From JBBQUP01 sp038212305 (GTDB lineage: Bacteria > Bacteroidota > Bacteroidia > Bacteroidales > Marinilabiliaceae): 17,316 nucleotides of DNA. Of the stretch, positions 1-6,905 are shown one piece after another. The notes under the pieces are model-generated. The model searched no databases, was not told where the DNA came from, and was given only the letters and a program-made list of their open reading frames with translations. The number at the start of each line of letters is the position of its first letter. The stretch's first letter is position 1. The position numbers and the translations under genes are program-made. The stretch is taken from contig JBBQUP010000074.1 of assembly GCA_038212305.1 (NCBI GenBank), forward strand, positions 1-17,316, read 5' to 3'.

Positions 1-117
1 CAAACAAACGCAAAAGCTGAAAGATTAAATGGAAAGATTAACCGATTTATTTCTAATAATTATGGAATCAAAGATAAAGATTTTGCTCTATACAGAATCG
101 CCAAATATTTTTCATAG
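1..117 (+). mobile_element. C-terminal end of an ISAon1-like transposase (partial)
   Basis: An open frame enters at base 1 and stops with TAG at 115-117, giving 38 residues that begin QTNAKAERLNGKI and end LYRIAKYFS. The run N-A-K-A-E-x-L-N-x-K-I-x-R-F-I-S-x-N-Y-G-x-x-D-K-D-F-x-L-Y-R-I-A-x-Y-F-S is the usual C-terminus of the ISAon1-type (ISL3-like) DDE transposases common in Bacteroidota. The rest of the gene lies outside the window, so it is unknown whether the element is intact. No terminal inverted repeat could be identified in 118-341. The family is named by recognition of the motif, not by a search. Confidence 0.75.
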
Positions 118-267
118 CACCTCAAAAAAAGAATTAACCTAATATTTAGCAATATGCTATTTGTGCATTAAGAATTACTGCGTCCTCCGCGAGAGGTATT
201 TCATTGCAAGTCATTAATATACAAAATCTTGAACTACCTGAGTAGATACGAAATGTCTTATTTTTCA

Positions 268-275
268 TAGTTTTG
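268..275 (+). promoter_or_regulatory. Possible Bacteroidota -7 element upstream of the chemotaxis receptor gene
   Basis: TAGTTTTG matches the TAnnTTTG -7 consensus of the Bacteroidota primary sigma factor. It would place transcription start near 285 and leave a leader of roughly 55 bases before the ATG at 342. No TTTG -33 element lies at the expected 19-21 bp spacing, and such octamers arise by chance in DNA this AT-rich. The rest of 118-341 shows no gene. Confidence 0.3.
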
Positions 276-341
276 AAACTCCTATCTGAAAAAATCGTAA
301 TGATTAAGTGATGTGATAATAATTTTATAAAACATAGTTCA

Positions 342-1934
342 ATGAAAATTCGATTAGGGAAGTTAAAAGGATTAAATATTATTAATAAAATTAGTACTAA
401 GATTGTGTTATTTTCAGTTGTTTCATTGGTTTTTATGGCAACATTGATAACTCTTTCTTTTTCTATTATATCGTATCAATCCGATCAGAAATCACTCAAT
501 GAACTAGAAGTGATTATGCTGAATAGATTTGATAAATTGATTCAACAAGAGGTGGAAACTGCTTTTAGTTTAATAAGTGCCATTAATCAAAGAAGCGTTT
601 CTAATGAAATATCAATAAACGACGCTAAATTATTAGCCGCTAATTTATTGCGTGAATTGAGATATGGTTCAAATGGTTATTTTTGGGCAGATACAAAAGA
701 AGGAATCAATGTTGTATTACTTGGGAAGTCTGAAGTGGAAGGAACAAATCGTTGGGAACAGGAAGATGCAAATCATACAAAAATTATTCAGAATATTATT
801 AATGCCGGATTAAAGGGAGGCGGTTTTACTAGTTATTATTTCCCGAAGAAAGACGAAACTATTCCACTGCAAAAGCGAAGCTATTCGAAATATTTTGAGC
901 CTTTTGAATGGATTATTGGCACTGGGAATTATGTTGATGATATTGCTGCCGAAGTAAACAAAATTAAAACCGTTAGAGAAGCAGAATTTAGAAATCGCTT
1001 AATTATTGTCTTGAGCATTGCTTTAGGTATCTTGTTAGTTTGTATTTTATTTGCTGTCATATTAGGTCGAATGATTTCTCAACCTATTACACGTTTGTTA
1101 GATAAAACAAATCAAATAGCCAAAGGAGATTTAACTGTTGAGATACATTCAAAACATAAAGATGAAGTCGGAATATTGTCAGAATCACTGAATGAAATGG
1201 TTGTTAAGCTTCGATTGATTGTAGGTGAAATACTAGAGGGTTCAGGAAACGTTGTACAAGCAAGTGATCAAATGAGTAAAGCTGCACAAAGTATTGCTAG
1301 TGGAGCATCTGAGCAAGCTGCATCCACAGAAGAAATTAGTTCTAGTATGCAACAAATGGTCGCGAATATCATGCAAAATAGCGAGAATGCTATCAAAACA
1401 CGCAACATGTCGAATCAGAGCGTTTTAGATATTGATGATTTGAAAAAGGAATTAAACGAAACACTTCTTGCGATGCATGATATAACAGCCAAAACATCCA
1501 TTATTAAAAACATTTCGACACAAACTAATTTATTGGCTTTAAATGCAGCCGTAGAAGCCGCACGCGCAGGTGATGCAGGAAGAGGTTTTGCTGTAGTGGC
1601 TGGGGAAGTACGAAAATTATCGGAAAGCACTCAAATAGCTGCAAAAGAAATTGATGCCATATCAATAAGGAGTTTATTAGTTGCTGAAAAATCGTGGAAA
1701 ATGCTCGAGCTCTTAATGCCTGTAATTCAAGGTACTTCGGTATTAGTAAATGAGATAAATACTTCTAGTAATGAGCAAAAATCTGGAGCAAATCAAATTA
1801 ATTCTGCTATTAATCAATTGGTTCAAATTGCTTCACAAAACTCAGCTTCAGGTGAAGAAATGGCTTCTAGTGCTGAAGAGTTGGCCAGCCAGGCTGAAAC
1901 TTTGCGTGAATCAGTCACTTTTTTTAAGATTTAA
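342..1934 (+). CDS. Methyl-accepting chemotaxis protein with sCache-type sensor
   Basis: A 530-residue membrane chemoreceptor. A first membrane helix lies at about residues 20-45. The periplasmic sensor (about 50-205) carries the sCache_2 pattern: GYFWAD at 112-117, GGGFTSYYFPKK at 159-170, then PFEWIIGTGNYVDDI at 187-201. A second membrane helix spans about 219-243 and a HAMP domain about 244-295. The coiled-coil signalling domain has its hairpin tip at 391-426 (QTNLLALNAAVEAARAG ... GRGFAVVAGEVRKL), which binds CheA/CheW in characterised receptors. The protein ends FFKI, with no NWETF-type tether for CheR/CheB. sCache_2 sensors typically bind small organic acids, but the ligand here is unknown. 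No che or flagellar genes are in the window, so the downstream pathway must lie elsewhere. Transcribed alone; function class is secure, ligand is not. Confidence 0.93.
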   Translation: MKIRLGKLKGLNIINKISTKIVLFSVVSLVFMATLITLSFSIISYQSDQKSLNELEVIMLNRFDKLIQQEVETAFSLISAINQRSVSNEISINDAKLLAANLLRELRYGSNGYFWADTKEGINVVLLGKSEVEGTNRWEQEDANHTKIIQNIINAGLKGGGFTSYYFPKKDETIPLQKRSYSKYFEPFEWIIGTGNYVDDIAAEVNKIKTVREAEFRNRLIIVLSIALGILLVCILFAVILGRMISQPITRLLDKTNQIAKGDLTVEIHSKHKDEVGILSESLNEMVVKLRLIVGEILEGSGNVVQASDQMSKAAQSIASGASEQAASTEEISSSMQQMVANIMQNSENAIKTRNMSNQSVLDIDDLKKELNETLLAMHDITAKTSIIKNISTQTNLLALNAAVEAARAGDAGRGFAVVAGEVRKLSESTQIAAKEIDAISIRSLLVAEKSWKMLELLMPVIQGTSVLVNEINTSSNEQKSGANQINSAINQLVQIASQNSASGEEMASSAEELASQAETLRESVTFFKI

Positions 1935-1947
1935 TTATTTCGAAACG

Positions 1948-1975
1948 AATAATAATTAGAACTCTGATTATTATT
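1948..1975 (+). terminator. Weak AT-only hairpin after the chemoreceptor gene
   Basis: A 9-bp inverted repeat (AATAATAAT at 1948-1956, ATTATTATT at 1967-1975) with a 10-base loop begins 14 bases after the MCP stop codon, and T residues follow. With no GC pairs in the stem it is a poor intrinsic terminator. It is listed because it is the only such structure in that position. Confidence 0.3.
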
Positions 1976-2238
1976 TTCTAGGTTGCAAAACAGGATGTTT
2001 TTTTAGTAACTGTTTTAATTTTATTTAATTGAATACAGAGATAGGAAGAATAATAGAAATTAGACAGATATAGAAGATATTTTAGATAATTCCGGACGAT
2101 GAACACTCTATTTTTATCTTTTTTTCTTCTTTTTCTTGCTATAATCTAAAAATCTAGACACCTATAAAATTTAAACAGCTTTTTAGAATTTGTCTAAATT
2201 ACTAAGTGTTCAATTAATTATAACAGTGATGAAATTCC

Positions 2239-2252
2239 CGTGTGCGAGCACG
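2239..2252. promoter_or_regulatory. LacI-type operator, site 1
   Basis: CGTGTGCGAGCACG is a palindrome of form CGTGnnCGnnCACG with a central CpG, the hallmark of LacI/GalR-family operators. It shares 12 of 14 positions with a second site centred 76 bp downstream, and both lie just upstream of a LacI-family gene. Weak flanking dyad symmetry (ATGAAA ... TTTCAT) extends it. A near-match to the -7 element with one extra base (TAAATTTTG) follows at 2259-2267, so this site may control a second, more distal promoter. Confidence 0.6.
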
Positions 2253-2300
2253 TTTCATTAAATTTTGTTTTTGTAGATATTGATTTTAAAGCAAAAACCA

Positions 2301-2342
2301 ATTAAAAAAGCTTCCGTGTTCGCGCACGGAAGCTTTTTTAAT
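2301..2342. terminator. 42-bp palindrome: bidirectional terminator-like hairpin around operator 2
   Basis: Arms 2301-2318 and 2325-2342 are perfect 18-base reverse complements around the 6-base centre TTCGCG. Each strand would read an A-tract, a stem with a 9-bp GC-containing core (GCTTCCGTG) and a T-tract. This is the architecture of an intrinsic terminator in both directions. No gene lies directly upstream except the MCP gene, about 370 bp away. It may stop read-through or transcription started at site 1, or the symmetry may serve protein binding. Which role applies cannot be read from sequence. Confidence 0.6.
2315..2328. promoter_or_regulatory. LacI-type operator, site 2
   Basis: CGTGTTCGCGCACG has the same CGTGnnCGnnCACG form and central CpG as site 1. 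It lies at the centre of a 42-bp palindrome and covers the region where the -33 element of the promoter at 2344-2351 would sit, so a bound repressor would block polymerase. With site 1 it forms a pair centred 76 bp apart, compatible with looping by a tetramer or with two dimers. Confidence 0.65.
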
Positions 2343-2343
2343 G

Positions 2344-2351
2344 TATCTTTG
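2344..2351 (+). promoter_or_regulatory. Bacteroidota-type -7 promoter element of the lacI-uxuB-uxuA block
   Basis: TATCTTTG is an exact match to the TAnnTTTG consensus. The -33 position falls inside operator 2 and shows only a partial match (GTTCG). Transcription would start near 2357-2360, about 30 bases before the proposed start of the LacI-family regulator. Confidence 0.5.
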
Positions 2352-2386
2352 AAATACATTAAAACTTAATAAGTATCAAAGCAATT

Positions 2387-3436
2387 ATTAGAACACGAAT
2401 TAAGGATATTGCACAAAAAGCGAATGTTTCTTGTGGAACGGTTGACCGTGTCATACATAAACGAGGTGAAGTTTCAGAAGCTACGCAATCCAAAATTTTA
2501 GGTATTATTGCTGAAATGGATTATCATCCCAATATTTTAGCAAGTACATTAGCATCAAAAAAAACACATACATTTTCAATACTTTTTCCAAAACCAGTTT
2601 CGGTAGAATCGTATTGGAATAAACCAATGATTGGCGTACGAAATGCATTTAAGGATATTCAATCGTATGGAATAAATATTACACCTCATTTTTTTAATCA
2701 GTTCGATGTTCAATCATTTAAAATTGAATTAAAACAAATTCTTCAAAGCAATGCTGATGGAGTTGTTTTAGCACCATTTTTTTCCCGTGAATCAATTGAG
2801 TTTACCTCTGAATTAAGAAAACGAAATATACCGTATGTATTTATAGATTCAGATTTGGATGATGCAAATAAGGTTGGGTATATTGGTCAGGATTCTTTCC
2901 AATCTGGCATTTTGTCTGCTAAATTATTAAGTTATTCAACTCCTATCGATTCAACGATATTGGTTGTTCATTTTGCTAAGCAATTAGATAATATAAATCA
3001 TCTTGTGCAGCGCGAAAAAGGGTTTTATAGCTATTTTGTTAAGAATAACATTCCCAGTTCTCATAAAATTATTACACTTGAAATAGAGGATCCAACTAAT
3101 CCAATTTTCATGAAAAAGCTAGAATATATTTTATTGAATAACAAAAGCATTCGGGGAATATTTGTTACCAACTCACAGGTTTATTACGTGGGTCGGATAA
3201 TTCAAAAATTAAATATTAAAGGGATTAGAATAATTGGTCATGATTTAATTAATGAGAATGTAAAGTATCTAAATGAAGATATTATTGATTTTTTAGTCTG
3301 TCAAAGACCTGAAGAGCAAGGCTACCAATCGATTATTACCTTGTTTGATTTTTTGATATTAAATAAAGATTCGAAAAAGGATAATTTTACATCTATTGAT
3401 ATCATCAGCAAAGAAAATATTAACTACTATAAATAA
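2387..3436 (+). CDS. LacI/GalR-family transcriptional regulator, probably of uronate/aldonate catabolism; non-canonical start
   Basis: The frame is open from 2363 and contains a complete LacI helix-turn-helix: RTRIKDIAQKANVSCGTVDRV at 2390-2452, then a hinge-helix segment (PNILASTLASKK) and a periplasmic-binding-protein-like ligand domain to the end. No ATG, GTG or TTG lies in frame before the HTH; the first ATG (2516) would remove the whole DNA-binding domain. The ATT at 2387 stands where relatives have Met, giving 349 residues. This may be a rare ATT start or a mutated ATG. The C-terminal part (FVTNSQVYYVGRI, QRPEEQGYQSIITLFDFLI) resembles Bacteroidota regulators found beside uxuA/uxuB. The stop is 7 bases before uxuB, implying co-transcription. 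Two LacI-type operators upstream suggest autoregulation. The inducer is unknown; KDG, mannonate or a related acid is likely. Confidence 0.8.
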   Translation: MRTRIKDIAQKANVSCGTVDRVIHKRGEVSEATQSKILGIIAEMDYHPNILASTLASKKTHTFSILFPKPVSVESYWNKPMIGVRNAFKDIQSYGINITPHFFNQFDVQSFKIELKQILQSNADGVVLAPFFSRESIEFTSELRKRNIPYVFIDSDLDDANKVGYIGQDSFQSGILSAKLLSYSTPIDSTILVVHFAKQLDNINHLVQREKGFYSYFVKNNIPSSHKIITLEIEDPTNPIFMKKLEYILLNNKSIRGIFVTNSQVYYVGRIIQKLNIKGIRIIGHDLINENVKYLNEDIIDFLVCQRPEEQGYQSIITLFDFLILNKDSKKDNFTSIDIISKENINYYK

Positions 3437-3443
3437 AAAAGCT

Positions 3444-4295
3444 ATGAATACATTAAGTTTTAATGATTTAAAAGGTAAGGTTTGCGTAATAACCGGTGGA
3501 GCTGGAGTAATTGGTTCATCAATCGCTCAAGGATTAGCCTCTATTGGAGTTAAAATTGCGCTCTTAGACAGAGATGAGCAGAAAGCTAAAGAAGTAGCTG
3601 CTGCAATTGAAAATAGCACTGGTGCTGTTGTACGTGGTTATGCAGCTGATGTACTTAATAAAGAGTTGCTTCAAGCTGCGAAGAAATTGATTAATAGCGA
3701 ATTGGGAAGCATTGATTTGTTAATTAATGGTGCAGGAGGTAATTCTCCAAAAGCAACTACTCAAATAGAGCGTATCGAAAAAGAGAACATGAATGAATTA
3801 GAAAAATCATTCTATGGTCTTGATGTTGAAGGGTTTGATTTTGTATTTGATCTTAATTTCAAGGGTACTTTATTGCCATCAATGGTGTTTACAACCGATA
3901 TGCTTGAAAAAGGTCATGGTGCTGTTTTAAATGTTTCATCCATGAATAGCTATAAGCCTTTAACTAAAATCCCAGCTTACTCAGCTGCGAAAGCATCGGT
4001 AAATAATTTTACTGAATGGCTTGCTGTGCATTTAGCTAAAACCGGAATTCGTGTTAATGCAATTGCTCCTGGGTTTTTCTTAACAAATCAAAATCGATTT
4101 TTATTAGTTGATGAAAAAACAGGTAATCCAACTGCCCGAGGACAGAAAATCATTAATAATACCCCAATGGAACGTTATGGTGAAGTTGAAGAACTCACGG
4201 GTACTGTTGCGTATTTGTTAAGTGATGTATCAAAATTTGTTACTGGAATCTGCATCCCTGTAGATGGTGGATATAGCGCATTTGGTGGTGTGTGA
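3444..4295 (+). CDS. uxuB: SDR-family D-mannonate oxidoreductase (fructuronate reductase)
   Basis: A 283-residue short-chain dehydrogenase. The dinucleotide motif TGGAGVIG is at 17-24, Asp42 at the end of the second strand favours NAD over NADP, NGAGG is at 95-99, the catalytic Ser is at 166 and YSAAK at 179-183. The tail (APGFFLTNQNRFLL at 208-221, then a GYxxFGG end) fits the SDR-type UxuB of Bacillus and Bacteroidota rather than the unrelated long-chain enterobacterial UxuB. It would interconvert D-fructuronate and D-mannonate in the cytoplasm. The ATG at 3444 is preferred to 3396, because 3396 lies inside the regulator gene and family members begin just before LxGKV. It is followed by uxuA after 63 bases. 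Specificity rests on the neighbourhood plus overall similarity. Confidence 0.85.
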   Translation: MNTLSFNDLKGKVCVITGGAGVIGSSIAQGLASIGVKIALLDRDEQKAKEVAAAIENSTGAVVRGYAADVLNKELLQAAKKLINSELGSIDLLINGAGGNSPKATTQIERIEKENMNELEKSFYGLDVEGFDFVFDLNFKGTLLPSMVFTTDMLEKGHGAVLNVSSMNSYKPLTKIPAYSAAKASVNNFTEWLAVHLAKTGIRVNAIAPGFFLTNQNRFLLVDEKTGNPTARGQKIINNTPMERYGEVEELTGTVAYLLSDVSKFVTGICIPVDGGYSAFGGV

Positions 4296-4358
4296 TTTTG
4301 ATTGGGTTGAAAATGAGTTATTAAATAAACAAATAGTAATTTTTAAAAAGTTGAATTA

Positions 4359-5579
4359 ATGGGAATGGAGCAAACTTGGCGATGGTACGGACCTTCGGAT
4401 CCGGTAACATTGACTGATATTAGACAGGCAGGAGCAACGGGTATTGTTACGGCATTACATGAAGTGCCTATTGGAGAAGTGTGGACAGAAGAAAGTATTG
4501 CTAAACGGAAACGTTATATCGAGTGGGATGATAGCGGTAAAATTAGTAAGCCAAGAGGATTGACATGGTCTGTTATTGAAAGTATCCCTATTCATGAAGA
4601 TATCAAACAAGGCAAGCCAACACGCGATAAATGGATTGAGAAATACAAAGAGAGCATTCGCAATGCTGGAAAAGTAGGCATCCCGGTGTTAACATACAAT
4701 TGGATGCCAGTGGTGGATTGGACGCGTACCGATTTGGTTATGGAATTGGAAGATGGTGCCAAAGCATTACATTTTGATATGAGCGAGTACATTGCTTTTG
4801 ACCTTTTTATGTTACAACGCGATGGTGCCGAAAAAGAATACACTGCGGAACAGATTAATGCTGCTAAAGGTCGATTTGAGTCAATGAATGGTGAGCATCG
4901 CTATGTTTTACAGCAAAATATTATTGCGGGGTTGCCAGGTGGACAAGAAGGGTATTCGTTGGATGATTTTAGTCGTCGATTAAAAGAGTATGATAACATT
5001 GATTCAAATGTATATCGCGAAAATTTAAAATATTTTCTTGAGCAAATTGTACCAGTTGCCATTGAGTCAGGCGTGCGTTTAGCTATCCATCCCGATGATC
5101 CACCAATTTCGTTGTTTGGATTACCTCGCGTGGTGAGTACCGAAACTGATTTGCAATACATCATTAATATTGTTGACTCAGTATACAACGGTTTATGTAT
5201 TTGCACTGGATCATTGGGCGTGCGACCAGATAATGATCTTCCTGGAATTATTGAGCGATTGGGCGATAAAATTAACTTCCTTCACTTGCGTAGTACGCAG
5301 CGAGATTTGGATGGTAGCTTTCATGAAGCGAGTCACTTACGAGGTGATGTGGATATGTATAGTGTAATTGTTGCTGTATTAAAAGAGCAAAAGAAACGAC
5401 ATGCAGCTAATCGCCGCGATGAGGTTATTCCAATGCGAGCTGATCATGGACATACCATTTTAGATGATCTTAAAAAGAAAACAAATCCCGGTTACTCTGC
5501 GTTAGGATTGTTACGTGGGCAAGCTGAGTTAAGAGGATTGGAAATGGGAATAGAAAAAAGTGGTGTGGTTTATAAATAG
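4359..5579 (+). CDS. uxuA: Mannonate dehydratase
   Basis: A 406-residue enzyme of normal UxuA length that dehydrates D-mannonate to 2-keto-3-deoxygluconate. It begins MEQTWRWYGPSDPV and QAGATGIVTALHEVP, the family N-terminus. Candidate metal ligands match the known His/Cys/His/Asp set: His244 (AIHPDDPP), Cys280 or Cys282 (GLCICTGSLG), His309 (FLHLRS) and Asp362 (RADHGH, with Arg360 and His363 nearby). The metal is usually Mn(II) or Fe(II). Two ATGs are possible, 4359 and 4365; the second gives the commoner family start. It is the third gene of the block and is followed by a hairpin before the kinase gene. All key residues appear present. Confidence 0.95.
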   Translation: MGMEQTWRWYGPSDPVTLTDIRQAGATGIVTALHEVPIGEVWTEESIAKRKRYIEWDDSGKISKPRGLTWSVIESIPIHEDIKQGKPTRDKWIEKYKESIRNAGKVGIPVLTYNWMPVVDWTRTDLVMELEDGAKALHFDMSEYIAFDLFMLQRDGAEKEYTAEQINAAKGRFESMNGEHRYVLQQNIIAGLPGGQEGYSLDDFSRRLKEYDNIDSNVYRENLKYFLEQIVPVAIESGVRLAIHPDDPPISLFGLPRVVSTETDLQYIINIVDSVYNGLCICTGSLGVRPDNDLPGIIERLGDKINFLHLRSTQRDLDGSFHEASHLRGDVDMYSVIVAVLKEQKKRHAANRRDEVIPMRADHGHTILDDLKKKTNPGYSALGLLRGQAELRGLEMGIEKSGVVYK

Positions 5580-5587
5580 CACTTTTC

Positions 5588-5637
5588 TATATGAACACTA
5601 ATCGTTATTTTTTTTAATTTTCATTAGTGTTCATATA
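5588..5637 (+). terminator. Hairpin with T-tract between uxuA and the kinase gene
   Basis: A perfect 15-bp inverted repeat (TATATGAACACTAAT at 5588-5602 and its complement at 5623-5637) surrounds a 20-base T-rich loop and is followed by a short T-run. It starts 8 bases after the uxuA stop. It could be an attenuating terminator that lowers expression of the downstream genes, or an mRNA 3'-end stabiliser. The stem is mostly A/T, so termination would be partial. Confidence 0.5.
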
Positions 5638-5707
5638 TTTTTTCAATTAAATTAAGTTGTTATTGTCAAGAATGAAATTTTAGTTATAATCTACAAATAC
5701 TAAAAAC

Positions 5708-6787
5708 ATGAGTTTTGAGTTAAAAAAAAATTGCAAATACTCTCTATTGGTAGCAACCAGTATGGGAGTTCGCATAACTCCAGTGAATGGACAACCAGTT
5801 CATAGCAGTACATTATTTGAAATGCAGGCAACCAGTGCCGAAACCAATGTGGCAAGTATTGCTTCTTATTTAGGTTTGCCGGTTAAAGTACTAACCACAT
5901 TTGTAAAAGATAGTCCTATTGCGCAAATCATTAAGAGTAATCTTAAAAGTCGTCACATGGATTATGAAGGGCCTGAAGTTCCTCAAGGCGATCCATGGGG
6001 TTATCGTCATCAGTTTAACATTGCCGATAGTGGATTTGGTTCACGTGGCCCTCGGGTGCAAAACGATCGTGCAGGAGAAGTGGGACGAACACTTAATGTA
6101 AAAGATTTTGATTTAGAACGAATTTTTGGACAAGAAGGTGTGCAGATTGTTCATTTGTCGGGGTTGATTGGGGCTTTATCGCCTGAAACCAGTACGTTTT
6201 GTTTAGAAATAGCTCGTGCAGCTAAAAAACATGGAACACGTATTTCATTCGATCTAAATTATCGTGCATCGTTTTGGAAAGGTCGTGATAAAGAATTGCG
6301 TGCTAATTTTACCGAAATAGCTTCGGTTGCTGATATCCTAATTGGAAATGAAGAGGATTTTCAGTTGTGTTTAGGCATTAAAGGGCCTGACGCTGGCGGT
6401 GAAGGAATTGAATCGGAAATTGATGGATTTAAAGGAATGATTGAACGCGTGAAAAAGGCATTCCCAAATGCATCAGTTTTTGCAACTACCTTGCGCCAAG
6501 TAATTAGCACCAACGAACATTTGTGGGGAGCCATTACACTTGTTGGCGACGAGTGGCAAGTTATTGAACCTCGCACCATTAATGTACTCGACCGAATTGG
6601 TGGTGGAGATGGATTTGTAGGAGGGTTACTATATGGTATTTTAAAAGGATGGGAACCAGTTAAATGGCCTCAGTTCGGATGGGCTACAGGAGCGTTGGCA
6701 ACTACATTTTTAACTGATTATGCACAGCCTGCCGATGAGGATATGGTTTGGAGTATATGGGCAGGAAATGCTCGTGTTAAACGATAA
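5708..6787 (+). CDS. kdgK: PfkB-family sugar (acid) kinase, probably 2-keto-3-deoxygluconate kinase
   Basis: A 359-residue ribokinase-fold kinase. The second PfkB signature is DRIGGGDGF at 295-303, with catalytic Asp301 in the anion hole; the usual GAGD reads GGGD. FDLNYRASFW at 181-190 resembles the DxNYRxxLW segment of KDG kinases. An insertion at about 90-125 (QGDPWGYRHQFNIADSGFGSRG) makes it longer than the roughly 310 residues of enterobacterial KdgK, as in Bacteroidota homologues. Following uxuA, the expected reaction is KDG + ATP to KDPG. KDPG aldolase is not in the window. The 128-base gap before it holds a hairpin, so expression may be partly uncoupled. Gluconate phosphorylation is an alternative that the sequence cannot exclude. 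Confidence 0.85.
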   Translation: MSFELKKNCKYSLLVATSMGVRITPVNGQPVHSSTLFEMQATSAETNVASIASYLGLPVKVLTTFVKDSPIAQIIKSNLKSRHMDYEGPEVPQGDPWGYRHQFNIADSGFGSRGPRVQNDRAGEVGRTLNVKDFDLERIFGQEGVQIVHLSGLIGALSPETSTFCLEIARAAKKHGTRISFDLNYRASFWKGRDKELRANFTEIASVADILIGNEEDFQLCLGIKGPDAGGEGIESEIDGFKGMIERVKKAFPNASVFATTLRQVISTNEHLWGAITLVGDEWQVIEPRTINVLDRIGGGDGFVGGLLYGILKGWEPVKWPQFGWATGALATTFLTDYAQPADEDMVWSIWAGNARVKR

Positions 6788-6905
6788 TGCAAAATGGAGA
6801 ATAAGCAACATGTGAATGTAATTGTGAAGATGGAAAGATAGGTTGCTTTTAGTATTAACCTGATTTGGTGCTAAGTTTTGTGTGCCAGATTTTAAATATT
6901 ATGTT

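Larger units (their letters stand above)
1935..2386. other. Intergenic regulatory region ahead of the mannonate/gluconate block
   Basis: About 450 bases without a credible gene. The first 290 bases are very AT-rich and hold only the weak hairpin listed separately. The last 150 hold two LacI-type operator palindromes, a 42-bp palindrome built around the second of them, and a TAnnTTTG promoter element. This arrangement suggests that the regulator encoded immediately downstream controls its own transcription and that of the catabolic genes behind it. Confidence 0.7.

Noticed and set aside
118..341. Right end of the IS element and target duplication
   Set aside because: No inverted repeat partner is available because the left end lies outside the window, so the boundary cannot be supported.
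2239..2342. Direct repeat or CRISPR-like array from the two similar GC-rich sites
   Set aside because: Only two 14-bp copies exist, unevenly embedded; the palindromic form with central CpG next to a LacI gene explains them better.
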